A stretch of 64,000 nt of DNA from JADLGH01 sp964586675 (lineage in GTDB: Bacteria; Desulfobacterota_D; UBA1144; Nemesobacterales; UBA2774), in assembly GCA_964586675.1 (NCBI GenBank), contig CAZPHQ010000014.1, forward strand, positions 5,686-69,685, given 5' to 3'. Each line of letters starts with the position of its first letter. Position 1 is the stretch's first letter. The notes beneath the pieces were generated by a model. It ran no database searches and was not told where the DNA came from. It worked only from the letters and a program-made list of their open reading frames with translations. This document shows, piece after piece, positions 51,740 to 60,271 of the stretch. The position numbers and the translations under genes are program-made.

Positions 51740-53074
51740 CTACTTCTCTATGGATTTGAAAATCGTCTCGGTGATTGCGTCGTAATCCGGCGGAAGCTCG
51801 ACTGGCCTGTTCGCATACTTCGAGAAAACCCCTTCGAGCTGGCTCATGTGATAGCCTATTTTGAACTCGACGAACTTCAGCCCGTGCGCCGTCGAAACGA
51901 TTACCACACGGTCCGACTTCTTGAAGACTTTCCTTTCCTTGAGCTTAAGGAACGCCGCCAGCGCAACGCCCGTATGAGGGCAGTTGAAAGTCCCCGTCTT
52001 GTCCACCAGAGCGGCCGCGTCGGCAAGCTCCTGCTCGCTTGCCTGCTCGACTATACCGTCGAATTCCCTGAGCGTTCTTATGGCCTTGTTCACGCTCACA
52101 GGGTTTCCGATCTGTATAGCGTTGGCGAGTGTCTTCTGCGCCTTCACAGGATGAAATTCCTCGAAATTTTTAAGGTAGCTGAGGTAAAGCGGGTTCGCAT
52201 GCTCGGCCTGGGCGCACACCAAGCGCGGCAGCTTGTTTATGAGCCCGAGCTCCCGCATCATGAGGTAGCCCTTTCCGAGTGCCGATATATTCCCGAGGTT
52301 CCCTCCCGGGATCACGATCCAGTCGGGCACCTCCCAGTCGAACTGCTGGCAGAGCTCTATGCTTATCGTCTTCTGCCCCTCTATCCTGAGGGAGTTTATG
52401 GAATTCGCGAGGTATATATTGTTCCGCGTACAGACCTTCTGCACCATCTCCATGCATCCGTCGAAGTCCGTATCGAGCGAAAGAACGAGCGCCCCGTTCG
52501 ATATCGGCTGAACGAGCTGTGCGACTGATACTTTATCTTTAGGCAGGAACACTATCGCCGGTATCCCTGCGGAAGCGCAGTATGCGGCGAGCGCGGCGGA
52601 CGTATCCCCCGTCGAGGCGCATGCCACGGCCGGTATTTTCTTCCCGTCGGCGATCATCTGCTTTACGACCGACACGAGAACGGTCATGCCGAGGTCCTTG
52701 AACGACCCGGTGTGGCTGTTTCCGCACATCTTGAGCCAGATATCTTCCATGCCTATCTGGGAGCCGAACCTCTCGGCCCAGAAGAGGTTGGTCGCCCCCT
52801 CATACATCGAAACGACGTTTTCGTCCTCGACGTAGGGGCAAACCCACTCCTTCTTCCCCCAGACAGAGCTCCCGTGCGGCCACGACTGCTTCCTGTAGCG
52901 GTTGTCGAAAAGCTCCTTCCACTCCTTGGCCGACTTTTCCTTGAGCTTCTCCATGTCGTGCTGGACTTCGAGGAGGTTTCCGCACTTCCTGCAGCGGTAA
53001 ATTATCTCGTCAAGAGGGTAAGTTTCGCCGCATTCGTCGTCTATGCAGGCAAACCACGCCCTGTATTCACTCAT
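51740..53074 (-). CDS. thrC: Threonine synthase
   Basis: 444 residues from ATG 53074 (MSEYRAWFAC). Converts O-phosphohomoserine to threonine. N-terminal CIDDEC and CRKC form a short zinc-ribbon; the PLP lysine is in SHTGSFKDLG (about 134-143), ACASTGDTSAALAAYCA binds the phosphate, and GGNLGNISALGKG continues the beta-family pattern. The extended form with the N-terminal ribbon is common in archaea and deltaproteobacterial-type genomes. A weak ACCCG/CGGGT hairpin lies past the stop. Confidence 0.95.
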   Translation of the reverse strand: MSEYRAWFACIDDECGETYPLDEIIYRCRKCGNLLEVQHDMEKLKEKSAKEWKELFDNRYRKQSWPHGSSVWGKKEWVCPYVEDENVVSMYEGATNLFWAERFGSQIGMEDIWLKMCGNSHTGSFKDLGMTVLVSVVKQMIADGKKIPAVACASTGDTSAALAAYCASAGIPAIVFLPKDKVSVAQLVQPISNGALVLSLDTDFDGCMEMVQKVCTRNNIYLANSINSLRIEGQKTISIELCQQFDWEVPDWIVIPGGNLGNISALGKGYLMMRELGLINKLPRLVCAQAEHANPLYLSYLKNFEEFHPVKAQKTLANAIQIGNPVSVNKAIRTLREFDGIVEQASEQELADAAALVDKTGTFNCPHTGVALAAFLKLKERKVFKKSDRVVIVSTAHGLKFVEFKIGYHMSQLEGVFSKYANRPVELPPDYDAITETIFKSIEK

Positions 53075-53326
53075 GGCTAACAAAATACCCCTTGGGTTTT
53101 TGGCTGTCAAACAATCGCCTCCCTGGCGTGGCTACTCAAACTGCCCGATTATTTTTCCGCTCACATTAATAAAGGTACTGGAAATTCATTTAAAATTGAT
53201 GTACTGTGTTTTTATTAAAGAAACGCTTTAAGGCTTGTATTCTAAGTCTTTGGCTTGTCGAAATTTATCGGTCCGGGGTGGGTTGTCGACAGCCATAGGG
53301 CGTTTTTGGTAACCTGAGCCTCGGGC

Positions 53327-53602
53327 ATGTCATTGGCAAGAGTGCAAGTTATCATTAAAGGCAGGGTCCAGGGGGTATTCTTCAGGGCCGAAGCCAGGCG
53401 GAAGGCGGAAGAGCTCGGGCTCACCGGCTGGGTGAGGAACAACCCCGACGGCACCGTCGAGGCGGTGGCCGAGGGAGATACAAACTTGGTCGAAAAGTTC
53501 GTAAGCTGGTGCCGCGAAGGGCCGCCCCGGGCGAGGGTAAAAGCCGTCCAAGTATCGAGGTCCGGGGGCACAGGCGAGTTTGCGCGTTTCACCATAAATT
53601 AA
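53327..53602 (+). CDS. acyP: Acylphosphatase
   Basis: 91 residues, family length. Catalytic R20 (GRVQGVFFRAEA) and N38 (TGWVRNNPDGTVEA) are both present. Hydrolyses acyl phosphates. The next gene begins 4 bases after its stop, so they form an operon with ftsB and the GGDEF gene. Confidence 0.95.
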   Translation: MSLARVQVIIKGRVQGVFFRAEARRKAEELGLTGWVRNNPDGTVEAVAEGDTNLVEKFVSWCREGPPRARVKAVQVSRSGGTGEFARFTIN

Positions 53603-53626
53603 GCATTGGAGAAAGAGTGTAACGAT

Positions 53627-54271
53627 ATGATTTTAAGATGTATACCGGGCGGTATTTTTCTCACGAACTGCTACATACTCGGTGACGAGAAAACGAACGA
53701 GGGAATACTCGTAGACCCGGGCGAGCAGTGGGGCGACATACTACGCGAAGTTAAGAGATCGGGCGTCGAGATAACCAAGATAGTCAATACGCACACCCAC
53801 ATAGACCACGTCGCCGGCGCCGAAGTCGCCAAAAAAGCGCTCGGGGTCGGCTTCTATATACACCCCGAGGAAGTGCCTGTCCTTGAGGCCCTACCCGAGG
53901 CCGCGATGAGGTTCCCGCAGTTTGGCAATGTAGAAGTTCCCGAGGTCGAGGGCTACTATGAAGAGGGCGACGAGGTCGAGATAGGAAGCCTCCGGGCGAA
54001 AGTCCTTCACACGCCCGGGCACACGTGGGGCAGCATATGCCTCGTCGTAGACGACGTCGTGATCTCGGGCGACACGCTTTTCGCGGGCAGCGTGGGCAGG
54101 GTGGATCTTACAGGCGGCACCACCATGGCCGAGCTCGTGGGCTCCATAAAATCGAAGCTCATGCCTCTCCCCGATTCATACAAGGTTTATCCCGGGCACG
54201 GCCCCGCGACGACGATAGGAATAGAGAGGAAGTCAAACCCGTTTATCACCGGAGGGTTCAGTTTCTTCTGA
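53627..54271 (+). CDS. Metallo-beta-lactamase-fold hydrolase (YcbL/glyoxalase II-like)
   Basis: About 214 residues from ATG 53627 (a TTG at 53606 is an alternative). Binuclear metal motif NTHTHIDHVAGA, then TPGHTWGS, SGDTLFAGSVGRVDL and YPGHGPATT supply the remaining ligands. It resembles small glyoxalase II-type thiolesterases; the exact substrate is uncertain. In the acyP-MBL-ftsB-GGDEF run. Confidence 0.88.
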   Translation: MILRCIPGGIFLTNCYILGDEKTNEGILVDPGEQWGDILREVKRSGVEITKIVNTHTHIDHVAGAEVAKKALGVGFYIHPEEVPVLEALPEAAMRFPQFGNVEVPEVEGYYEEGDEVEIGSLRAKVLHTPGHTWGSICLVVDDVVISGDTLFAGSVGRVDLTGGTTMAELVGSIKSKLMPLPDSYKVYPGHGPATTIGIERKSNPFITGGFSFF

Positions 54272-54272
54272 G

Positions 54273-54542
54273 ATGGAAAAGCACGCATTCAGGATAATTC
54301 TCGTTTTGGCCGCGGTCTGCCTCGTCGTCTACCTCTTCGCGAGGGAAGTCTCCCACGTCTATGCGCTTCACCAGGAAAACGAAAGGGTGAAAACAGAGGG
54401 CGAGGAGCTTCAGCAAGCCAACGACGAGCTCAGGAAAAAAATAGGGCTTATAAAAACGGACAAGGCTTACATGGAGAAAATAATACGAGATGAGCTCGGG
54501 ATGATAAAAACCGGTGAAAAAATCTATCGATTTAAAGAATAA
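54273..54542 (+). CDS. ftsB: Cell-division protein FtsB/DivIC family
   Basis: 89 residues. One transmembrane helix (about 5-25) and a coiled coil (about 30-60, HQENERVKTEGEELQQANDE) ending in YMEKIIRDELGMIKTGEKIY, the conserved FtsB tail. Bridges FtsL and FtsQ in the divisome. Overlaps the following GGDEF gene by 29 bases. Confidence 0.9.
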   Translation: MEKHAFRIILVLAAVCLVVYLFAREVSHVYALHQENERVKTEGEELQQANDELRKKIGLIKTDKAYMEKIIRDELGMIKTGEKIYRFKE

Positions 54543-56649
54543 GATAACGTATTCGAACTACCTTCTCGGCAAGGTATTCACGCTGCTCCTCTCGGCGCTG
54601 ATAGTCGTGCTCCTGCTGAAGGACAGTCTCCAGTCCGTAAATGCCTTCTCGATCCTTGCGTTCCTTCTTCTGATACCGGCCGCGGCCTACAAAACCATTA
54701 ATTTCATAAACTCCGGGCGGAACGAAATCCCGGTTCTCGACAGGCTCGAATTCGCCCTCCTTTTCACGCTCGTTTTCGAAGCGCTCCTCGAAGTATTCGG
54801 CAACGCCATGTTCCCGCTTTCCTACATCATGGTCCCTCTCGTGATCCTCTATTTCGGATGGGAAGCTGGCCTTCTGTCGTTTTTTGCAGTCGCTATGCTG
54901 CAGGCCGTTCAGCGCCCCGGCCCGTCCCTTCCCGTCGAGCTCTTTCTACTATTCGTTTCGGCCGCCGTCTTCGGGCTCCTTCTGAAAGGAGGCGGTGAAC
55001 GCCTCGCCCCGGGATTTTTAAGGAAAAAGAAGAACGACAACATCATACTCCCGGGGGCCATCTCCGGCGCCCCGTCCAGGGACAGCGGCGACGATTCCCT
55101 CGGCATGCTCGAGCTCAGGAACGAGATAAGGAATTCGCTGAAAATCCTGAGCGAGCTCGTACCCGGCCACAGCATAATTCTCTACCTCAAAATGGAAGAC
55201 GGGCTCTTCGGCATCGCCGACTTCGTCTCCAAGAGCGGGGACAACATCGACAGCGGGCAGAAGCTCAACTTCAGGGGCGGCTACCTCGGCTGGGTCTTCA
55301 AGACCAAAACCCAGGTCCTCATAACGAGCATAAAGAACGTCCGGAAAAATCTCCTCTACTATAATCAAAGCGTCCCCGTGAAATCCCTTCTCGCGACGCC
55401 CCTTCTTCTGAAAGCCGCGAAGAATTCCGATGAGTCCGCGAAGGAGGTCTTCGGCCTCCTGGTGATCGACAGCCTCCATCAGGACGTTTTCGGCGAGAAG
55501 GAGAAGATGATAGTCTCGCTGGTTTCAGACAGAATAGTCGAGATGATAGACAGGTTCCAGCTCTCCGAAAAGGTCTACCTCAGCTCGCAGGAGCTGAACT
55601 CCTTTTACGATTTCACACAGAGGCTGAGCTCCACGAGCGATATCGAAGTCATTCTCGACCACGTCGTCGAAACCTTCGGAAGAATATACGAGTCCGACTT
55701 CGTCGGAATATCCATCGTCGAGAGGGAAAACGGCATAAGCCGTCTCAAGAGAACGAGCGACGGCATGAAAGAGCACTTGGAAGACCTCGACGTCCCCCAC
55801 GGCGACACGCTCGTCGGCCTCGTCACAGGCACCGGCGGGGCGTTTCACTTCGAAGACCTTTCCTCGAGGTCGCGTTACAAGAGCATCTACGGAAAAGAGG
55901 TCGACTTCGGCCTCGGCGTCAAGAACCTGAAGTCCGTTCTCATATGCCCCTTCCACGAAATGACGCCCGACCAGGGCGGCGATGAGAGGGCGGTCCTCGG
56001 CTGCGTCGTCATCGGGCGGAAATCCAGGAGCCCGTTCAACGAGGGCGAGATAAGCCTCGCCAAGATCATATGCAACGAATCGGCCAAGTCGATGACGGCG
56101 TCGCTTAACTTCCAGAAGGTAAAGGAGCTCGCCATAAGGGACGGCCTCACCGGTCTCTACAACCACAGGCACTTCCAGGAAATGCTCTCCTACACGCTGT
56201 CGCACTCCGACAGGTACTCGTCCCGTGCGTCGCTCCTCCTTATAGACGTCGACAATCTGAAAACCATAAACGACACGTTCGGGCACCAGGCGGGCGACAG
56301 GGTCCTCAGCTCGGTCGGGACCGTGCTCGCTAATTCGCTCCGTAAAATAGACATACCCGCGAGATACGGCGGCGACGAGTTCGCCGTTATACTCCCTAAT
56401 ACCGACAAGGACGGCGCGCTCGCGGTAGCCGAAAAAATACGCAACAACCTCTACAGGTCTCCGCTGAAATCTAACGACCGGGAGATCGAAATTTCGCTCA
56501 GTATCGGCATCTCCACTTATCCCGTCTCCGCGTCCGACAAGGATTCCCTCGTCGCCAAGGCCGACCGCGCCCTTTACGAATCCAAAAACCACGGTAAGAA
56601 TAAGGTCACCCATTTCGAGGACGTTCCCTTAAAAGAGCTCGGAAGCTAG
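54514..56649 (+). CDS. Membrane-linked GAF-GAF-GGDEF diguanylate cyclase
   Basis: 711 residues. Several N-terminal membrane helices (about 15-165), then two GAF-like domains (about 205-355 and 370-530), then GGDEF at G619-G620-D621-E622-F623 (RYGGDEFAVILP). The inhibitory I-site RxxD is present as R610-K-I-D613 five residues upstream. All catalytic residues are intact, so c-di-GMP synthesis is expected, tuned by small molecules and feedback inhibition. The GTG start overlaps ftsB; it lacks a strong ribosome site, so translation may be coupled. The ligands of the GAF domains are unknown. Confidence 0.9.
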   Translation: MKKSIDLKNKITYSNYLLGKVFTLLLSALIVVLLLKDSLQSVNAFSILAFLLLIPAAAYKTINFINSGRNEIPVLDRLEFALLFTLVFEALLEVFGNAMFPLSYIMVPLVILYFGWEAGLLSFFAVAMLQAVQRPGPSLPVELFLLFVSAAVFGLLLKGGGERLAPGFLRKKKNDNIILPGAISGAPSRDSGDDSLGMLELRNEIRNSLKILSELVPGHSIILYLKMEDGLFGIADFVSKSGDNIDSGQKLNFRGGYLGWVFKTKTQVLITSIKNVRKNLLYYNQSVPVKSLLATPLLLKAAKNSDESAKEVFGLLVIDSLHQDVFGEKEKMIVSLVSDRIVEMIDRFQLSEKVYLSSQELNSFYDFTQRLSSTSDIEVILDHVVETFGRIYESDFVGISIVERENGISRLKRTSDGMKEHLEDLDVPHGDTLVGLVTGTGGAFHFEDLSSRSRYKSIYGKEVDFGLGVKNLKSVLICPFHEMTPDQGGDERAVLGCVVIGRKSRSPFNEGEISLAKIICNESAKSMTASLNFQKVKELAIRDGLTGLYNHRHFQEMLSYTLSHSDRYSSRASLLLIDVDNLKTINDTFGHQAGDRVLSSVGTVLANSLRKIDIPARYGGDEFAVILPNTDKDGALAVAEKIRNNLYRSPLKSNDREIEISLSIGISTYPVSASDKDSLVAKADRALYESKNHGKNKVTHFEDVPLKELGS

Positions 56650-56732
56650 GCGGAGAATAAGGTGCTCCGTTTCTCTGCCGGTAGCCGCGCGGCTGCAGGG
56701 TCAGTGCGTCCCGGCATTATCCCGAAGGAAAA

Positions 56733-57587
56733 ATGACAGAAGAAAAAAGAAGCGAATTTAAACCGAGGGACTATTTCTCCGCCGGGAACGCAAGGCCGAG
56801 TAAAAGCCTCGGGCAGAACTTCATCACCGACAAGAGGGTCATAGAGCGCATCGTATCCGAAGCCGGCATCGGGCCTGAAGACGAGGTCCTCGAAATAGGC
56901 CCCGGTCTCGGCGCCCTCACTTTTTCTCTCGCCGAAAAGGCCGCGCGCGTAGCCGCCGTCGAAAAAGACGCCCGGCTCGCCGAAAGGCTAAGGGGGCTTC
57001 TTCCGGAGAAAACCAATATAGAGCTCGTATGCGCAGACGCTCTGGAAGTCGACTTCGAGGCCCTGCACAAAGGGCGAAGGATGAAGGTCGTATCGAACCT
57101 CCCCTACAGCGTCTCCTCCCCGATCCTCGTAAAGCTCCTCCGTAAGAGAACCCTCTTTTCCACGCTCGTCCTCATGCTCCAGCTCGAAGTAGGGGAAAGA
57201 ATATCCTCGCCGCCGGGAGGAAAGGAGTACGGCTCCCTCTCGGTCCTCGTGCAAACATATTTCGACGTAAAGGCTCTCTTCCGCGTGCCGCCCTCGTCCT
57301 TCTGGCCCGCGCCGAAGGTCGATTCCGTCGTGCTCAAGCTCAGCCCGCTCCCCGAGCCCCGCGTTCCCATCTCCGACGAGGCCGCGTATGAAAAAATACT
57401 CCGCGCCGCCTTTTCGTCCCGGCGGAAGATGCTCGGAAACTCCCTCGGCTCCGTGCTGAAAAAGGGAGCCGCGGATGGTATCCTCGCCGCCGCCGGAATA
57501 GACAGGACCCGCCGCGCCGAAACGTTAACAGTCGAAGAATTCGGCGACCTCTACCTGGAAGCGGTAAAGTCCGGCGAAATCATCTGA
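56733..57587 (+). CDS. rsmA: 16S rRNA dimethyladenosine transferase RsmA/KsgA
   Basis: 284 residues. Dimethylates A1518/A1519 of 16S rRNA. SKSLGQNFITDK, motif I LEIGPGLGALTF, catalytic NLPYSVSSPI, then LQLEVGERI and FSSRRKMLGNSLG. AGGAAAA site before the ATG; the C-terminal helical domain is normal. Confidence 0.96.
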   Translation: MTEEKRSEFKPRDYFSAGNARPSKSLGQNFITDKRVIERIVSEAGIGPEDEVLEIGPGLGALTFSLAEKAARVAAVEKDARLAERLRGLLPEKTNIELVCADALEVDFEALHKGRRMKVVSNLPYSVSSPILVKLLRKRTLFSTLVLMLQLEVGERISSPPGGKEYGSLSVLVQTYFDVKALFRVPPSSFWPAPKVDSVVLKLSPLPEPRVPISDEAAYEKILRAAFSSRRKMLGNSLGSVLKKGAADGILAAAGIDRTRRAETLTVEEFGDLYLEAVKSGEII

Positions 57588-57657
57588 TTCTCGTTGCCCG
57601 GACGTCTTCGGGATTATATAATTCGTTACGTAACTACCTGCTATCCGGAGACCGGCC

Positions 57658-58218
57658 ATGAAAAAATCGGTATCGCTTTTCCTTATTCTCTTATTCGCAT
57701 CCGCCGCCGCGTCCTACTCCCAGGACTACGGCCTCAGCGGAGTCTGGTACCACAATAACAGCGAAACCCATATCAATGTCAGGGACAGCGATCACGTTAC
57801 CTTCGTCAACGAGAACGGAGACAAGGCCGTGGGATATTTCACCGACCCCTGGCACGTCAAGGTCCCCAAGTGGAACGTCACCGGCTCTATAAAAGAGGGC
57901 GGGAACTCGATCAGCTGGTCGAACAACACCGTGTGGACGAGATACCCCGCCGGAAAGACGCACATAAGCGGCAGGTGGTATCACGGGAACAGGCCGACAT
58001 GGATCGAGGTCTACGACAACGGATGGAAGTTCAGCATAACGAACGAGCGCGGTCAGAAGAGTAACGGCGAGGCGAGGAGCAGCCGCGAGCTCTACATCCC
58101 GTCTCTCGGAATAACGGGACACGTGAGCAGCGACGGCAATAAGATAAAGTGGAGTAACGGAACCGAGTGGACACGTTCGCCCTCGGGATCGGGCCCGCTT
58201 TCATCGCCCCAGCAATAA
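57658..58218 (+). CDS. Secreted protein with two tandem ~70-residue repeats
   Basis: 186 residues. Signal peptide 1-21 (ends SYSQ). Two copies of one domain: copy 1 (about 27-95) starts SGVWYHNNSETHINV and ends NSISWSNNTVWTR; copy 2 (about 103-172) starts SGRWYHGNRPTWIEV and ends NKIKWSNGTEWTR. Trp/Tyr/Gly-rich, probably a carbohydrate-binding or small beta-sandwich module, but the family is not recognised. Single gene; convergent with the biotin-carrier gene. Confidence 0.7.
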   Translation: MKKSVSLFLILLFASAAASYSQDYGLSGVWYHNNSETHINVRDSDHVTFVNENGDKAVGYFTDPWHVKVPKWNVTGSIKEGGNSISWSNNTVWTRYPAGKTHISGRWYHGNRPTWIEVYDNGWKFSITNERGQKSNGEARSSRELYIPSLGITGHVSSDGNKIKWSNGTEWTRSPSGSGPLSSPQQ

Positions 58219-58252
58219 TTTCCTTGAGGCGTTCAGTTAGGCTGCGGGGATT

Positions 58253-58762
58253 CTATTCGGCGGGCGGGGTGTCCGACACGACGACCATAAGCACCGTTCC
58301 AGCCTCTATGGCGTCCCCTTCCTTCGCCATCACATTCCGGACCTTCCCCGCTATCGGAGACTTCAGCTCGCTCTCCATCTTCATGGCCTCGATGACCACA
58401 ACCCCCTCGTCCCTCGAAACCTCGTCACCCTCGCTCTTCAGCACCTTCACAACCCTGCTCGGCATCGGGGCCTTTATCTCCTGAACACCTGATGCCGCTA
58501 GCGAAGACTTTCTCTGCTCCCTCTCGGAAATGGATTCGAGATCGTAGAGGTCGCCGTCGAAGAAGACCTGCACCTTCTTACCCTTCTTGAATACCCCTAT
58601 CGTCAGCGACTGCCCGTCGAGAAGTATGGAATAAAGGTTGTCCTCGATTTTCCGGTAATCGACAGGCAGTTTCTCTCCGTCGATCTCGACTTCTATCTGG
58701 CCCTCGTTCTCTTCGAGCGTGATTTTATAAACCTGTTCGTTCAGCTTAAAGGTGTATGTCAT
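58253..58762 (-). CDS. Biotin carboxyl carrier protein of acyl-CoA carboxylase
   Basis: 169 residues. The C-terminal biotinyl domain carries the biotin lysine K128 in EAMKMES with MPSRVVKVLKSEGDEV upstream. The N-terminal 90 residues are a beta-rich linker domain like that of propionyl-CoA or methylcrotonyl carboxylases, with the variable FDGDLYDLES region. Its ATG overlaps the stop of the biotin carboxylase gene (ATGA), so it is the last gene of the pccB-accC-accB unit. Confidence 0.93.
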   Translation of the reverse strand: MTYTFKLNEQVYKITLEENEGQIEVEIDGEKLPVDYRKIEDNLYSILLDGQSLTIGVFKKGKKVQVFFDGDLYDLESISEREQRKSSLAASGVQEIKAPMPSRVVKVLKSEGDEVSRDEGVVVIEAMKMESELKSPIAGKVRNVMAKEGDAIEAGTVLMVVVSDTPPAE

Positions 58763-60255
58763 GCGAGCGGGCTCCTCGTAACACCGGATCTCCTTGCGAA
58801 GAGCTTCCAGTTCGACGCGGCCGCCGCCTGCGCCTGCAGGCCGCTTCCGGTGGAATTATTCATGGCTATGGCAGCCGCTATCAGGGCCGGCTTCATGTCG
58901 CGCGTCCCGGGATTTATGAGCTCGGGATGCCTTTCGATGTAGCCCGTGTCGATCTTGCACTTCCTGAATTCCTCGTCGGCCATGACGCGCCTCAGGAACC
59001 CTATATTCGTCTTGACGCCGAGCACTATGTACTCCCTGAGCGCCGAAGCCATCTTGTCTATGGCAGCCTCTCTCGTGTTCGCCCATACGATGAGCTTCGA
59101 AAGCATCGGGTCGTAAAAAGAGGTAATCTCGCAGCCGTTGTATATCGCCGAATCGTCCCTTATGCCGGGCCCGGACGGCGTGCTCAGGTACTCGATCGTC
59201 CCGGGGGAGGGCATGAAGTTCGTCGCCGGGTCCTCTGCGTAAACCCTGCACTCGAGGGCGTGCCCCTTCATCACTATGTCGCCCTGCTTGAAGGGGAGCT
59301 TCTCTCCGGCGGCTATCCTTATCATCCACTTCACTATGTCGAATCCCGTGATCATCTCCGTCACAGGGTGCTCGACCTGGACCCTCGTGTTCATTTCGAG
59401 GAAGTAAAAATTCTGCTTCGGGTCCATTATGAATTCTATAGTGCCGGCGCCCTTGTAATTGACCGCCTTGGCGATCTTTACGGCGACCTCGCCCATCTTC
59501 TTTCGCGTCTTCGCGCTGATAAACCCCGAAGGCGCTTCCTCGATGACCTTCTGGTGCCGTCTCTGTATGGAGCACTCGCGCTCGAATAAGTGGAGCGTGT
59601 TCCCGTATGAATCCGCTATGAGCTGTATCTCTATGTGTCTCGGCTGCTCGACGAACCTTTCGACGTAAACCGAATCGTCGCCGAAAGCCGACCTCGCCTC
59701 GCTCCTCGCCATGCGGAGCGCGCTCTCGAAGTCGTCCTTCGACCTCACGAGCCTCATGCCCTTTCCGCCTCCGCCGGCGGAAGCCTTTATCATGAGCGGA
59801 TATCCGATGTTGTCCGCCACGACAGACGCCTCGACGTCGCTCACAGCCCCCTCCGAGCCCGGAACGAGCGGCACCTTCGCGTCGAAGGCGATCTTCCTCG
59901 CGGTGATCTTGTCGCCCATGAGCCTGATGGCCTCGGCCGAAGGCCCGATGAAAACTATCCCCGTCTTCTCGCACATCTCCGCGAACGCCTCGTTCTCCGA
60001 AAGAAAGCCGAACCCCGGATGTATGGCCTCGGCCCCCGATTTTAACGCCGCGTCTATGATGTTTTCTTTTTTAAGATAACTTTCGCCCGGCGCGGAGCCG
60101 CCGATGTGATAGGCCTCGTCGGCCAGCGCAACATGAAGAGAGCGTCTGTCGGCGTCGGAATAAACGGCCACTGTGCTCACCCCGAGCTCCCTGCAGGCCC
60201 GTATGATCCTTACCGCTATCTCTCCCCTGTTCGCAATCAGAATCTTTTTGAACAT
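58759..60255 (-). CDS. Biotin carboxylase subunit
   Basis: 498 residues. ATP-dependent carboxylation of biotin. ILIANRGEIAVRIIRACRELG, the glycine-rich ATP loop SAGGGGKGM, ERDCSIQRRHQK-like RECSIQRRHQKVIEEAPS, and FLEMNTRVQVEHPVTE. The length includes a C-terminal extension of about 50 residues beyond the core. It lies 16 bases after the carboxyltransferase gene; the three genes form one acyl-CoA carboxylase. Confidence 0.95.
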   Translation of the reverse strand: MFKKILIANRGEIAVRIIRACRELGVSTVAVYSDADRRSLHVALADEAYHIGGSAPGESYLKKENIIDAALKSGAEAIHPGFGFLSENEAFAEMCEKTGIVFIGPSAEAIRLMGDKITARKIAFDAKVPLVPGSEGAVSDVEASVVADNIGYPLMIKASAGGGGKGMRLVRSKDDFESALRMARSEARSAFGDDSVYVERFVEQPRHIEIQLIADSYGNTLHLFERECSIQRRHQKVIEEAPSGFISAKTRKKMGEVAVKIAKAVNYKGAGTIEFIMDPKQNFYFLEMNTRVQVEHPVTEMITGFDIVKWMIRIAAGEKLPFKQGDIVMKGHALECRVYAEDPATNFMPSPGTIEYLSTPSGPGIRDDSAIYNGCEITSFYDPMLSKLIVWANTREAAIDKMASALREYIVLGVKTNIGFLRRVMADEEFRKCKIDTGYIERHPELINPGTRDMKPALIAAAIAMNNSTGSGLQAQAAAASNWKLFARRSGVTRSPLA

Positions 60256-60271
60256 GAAGCGTCCTTTTTAT

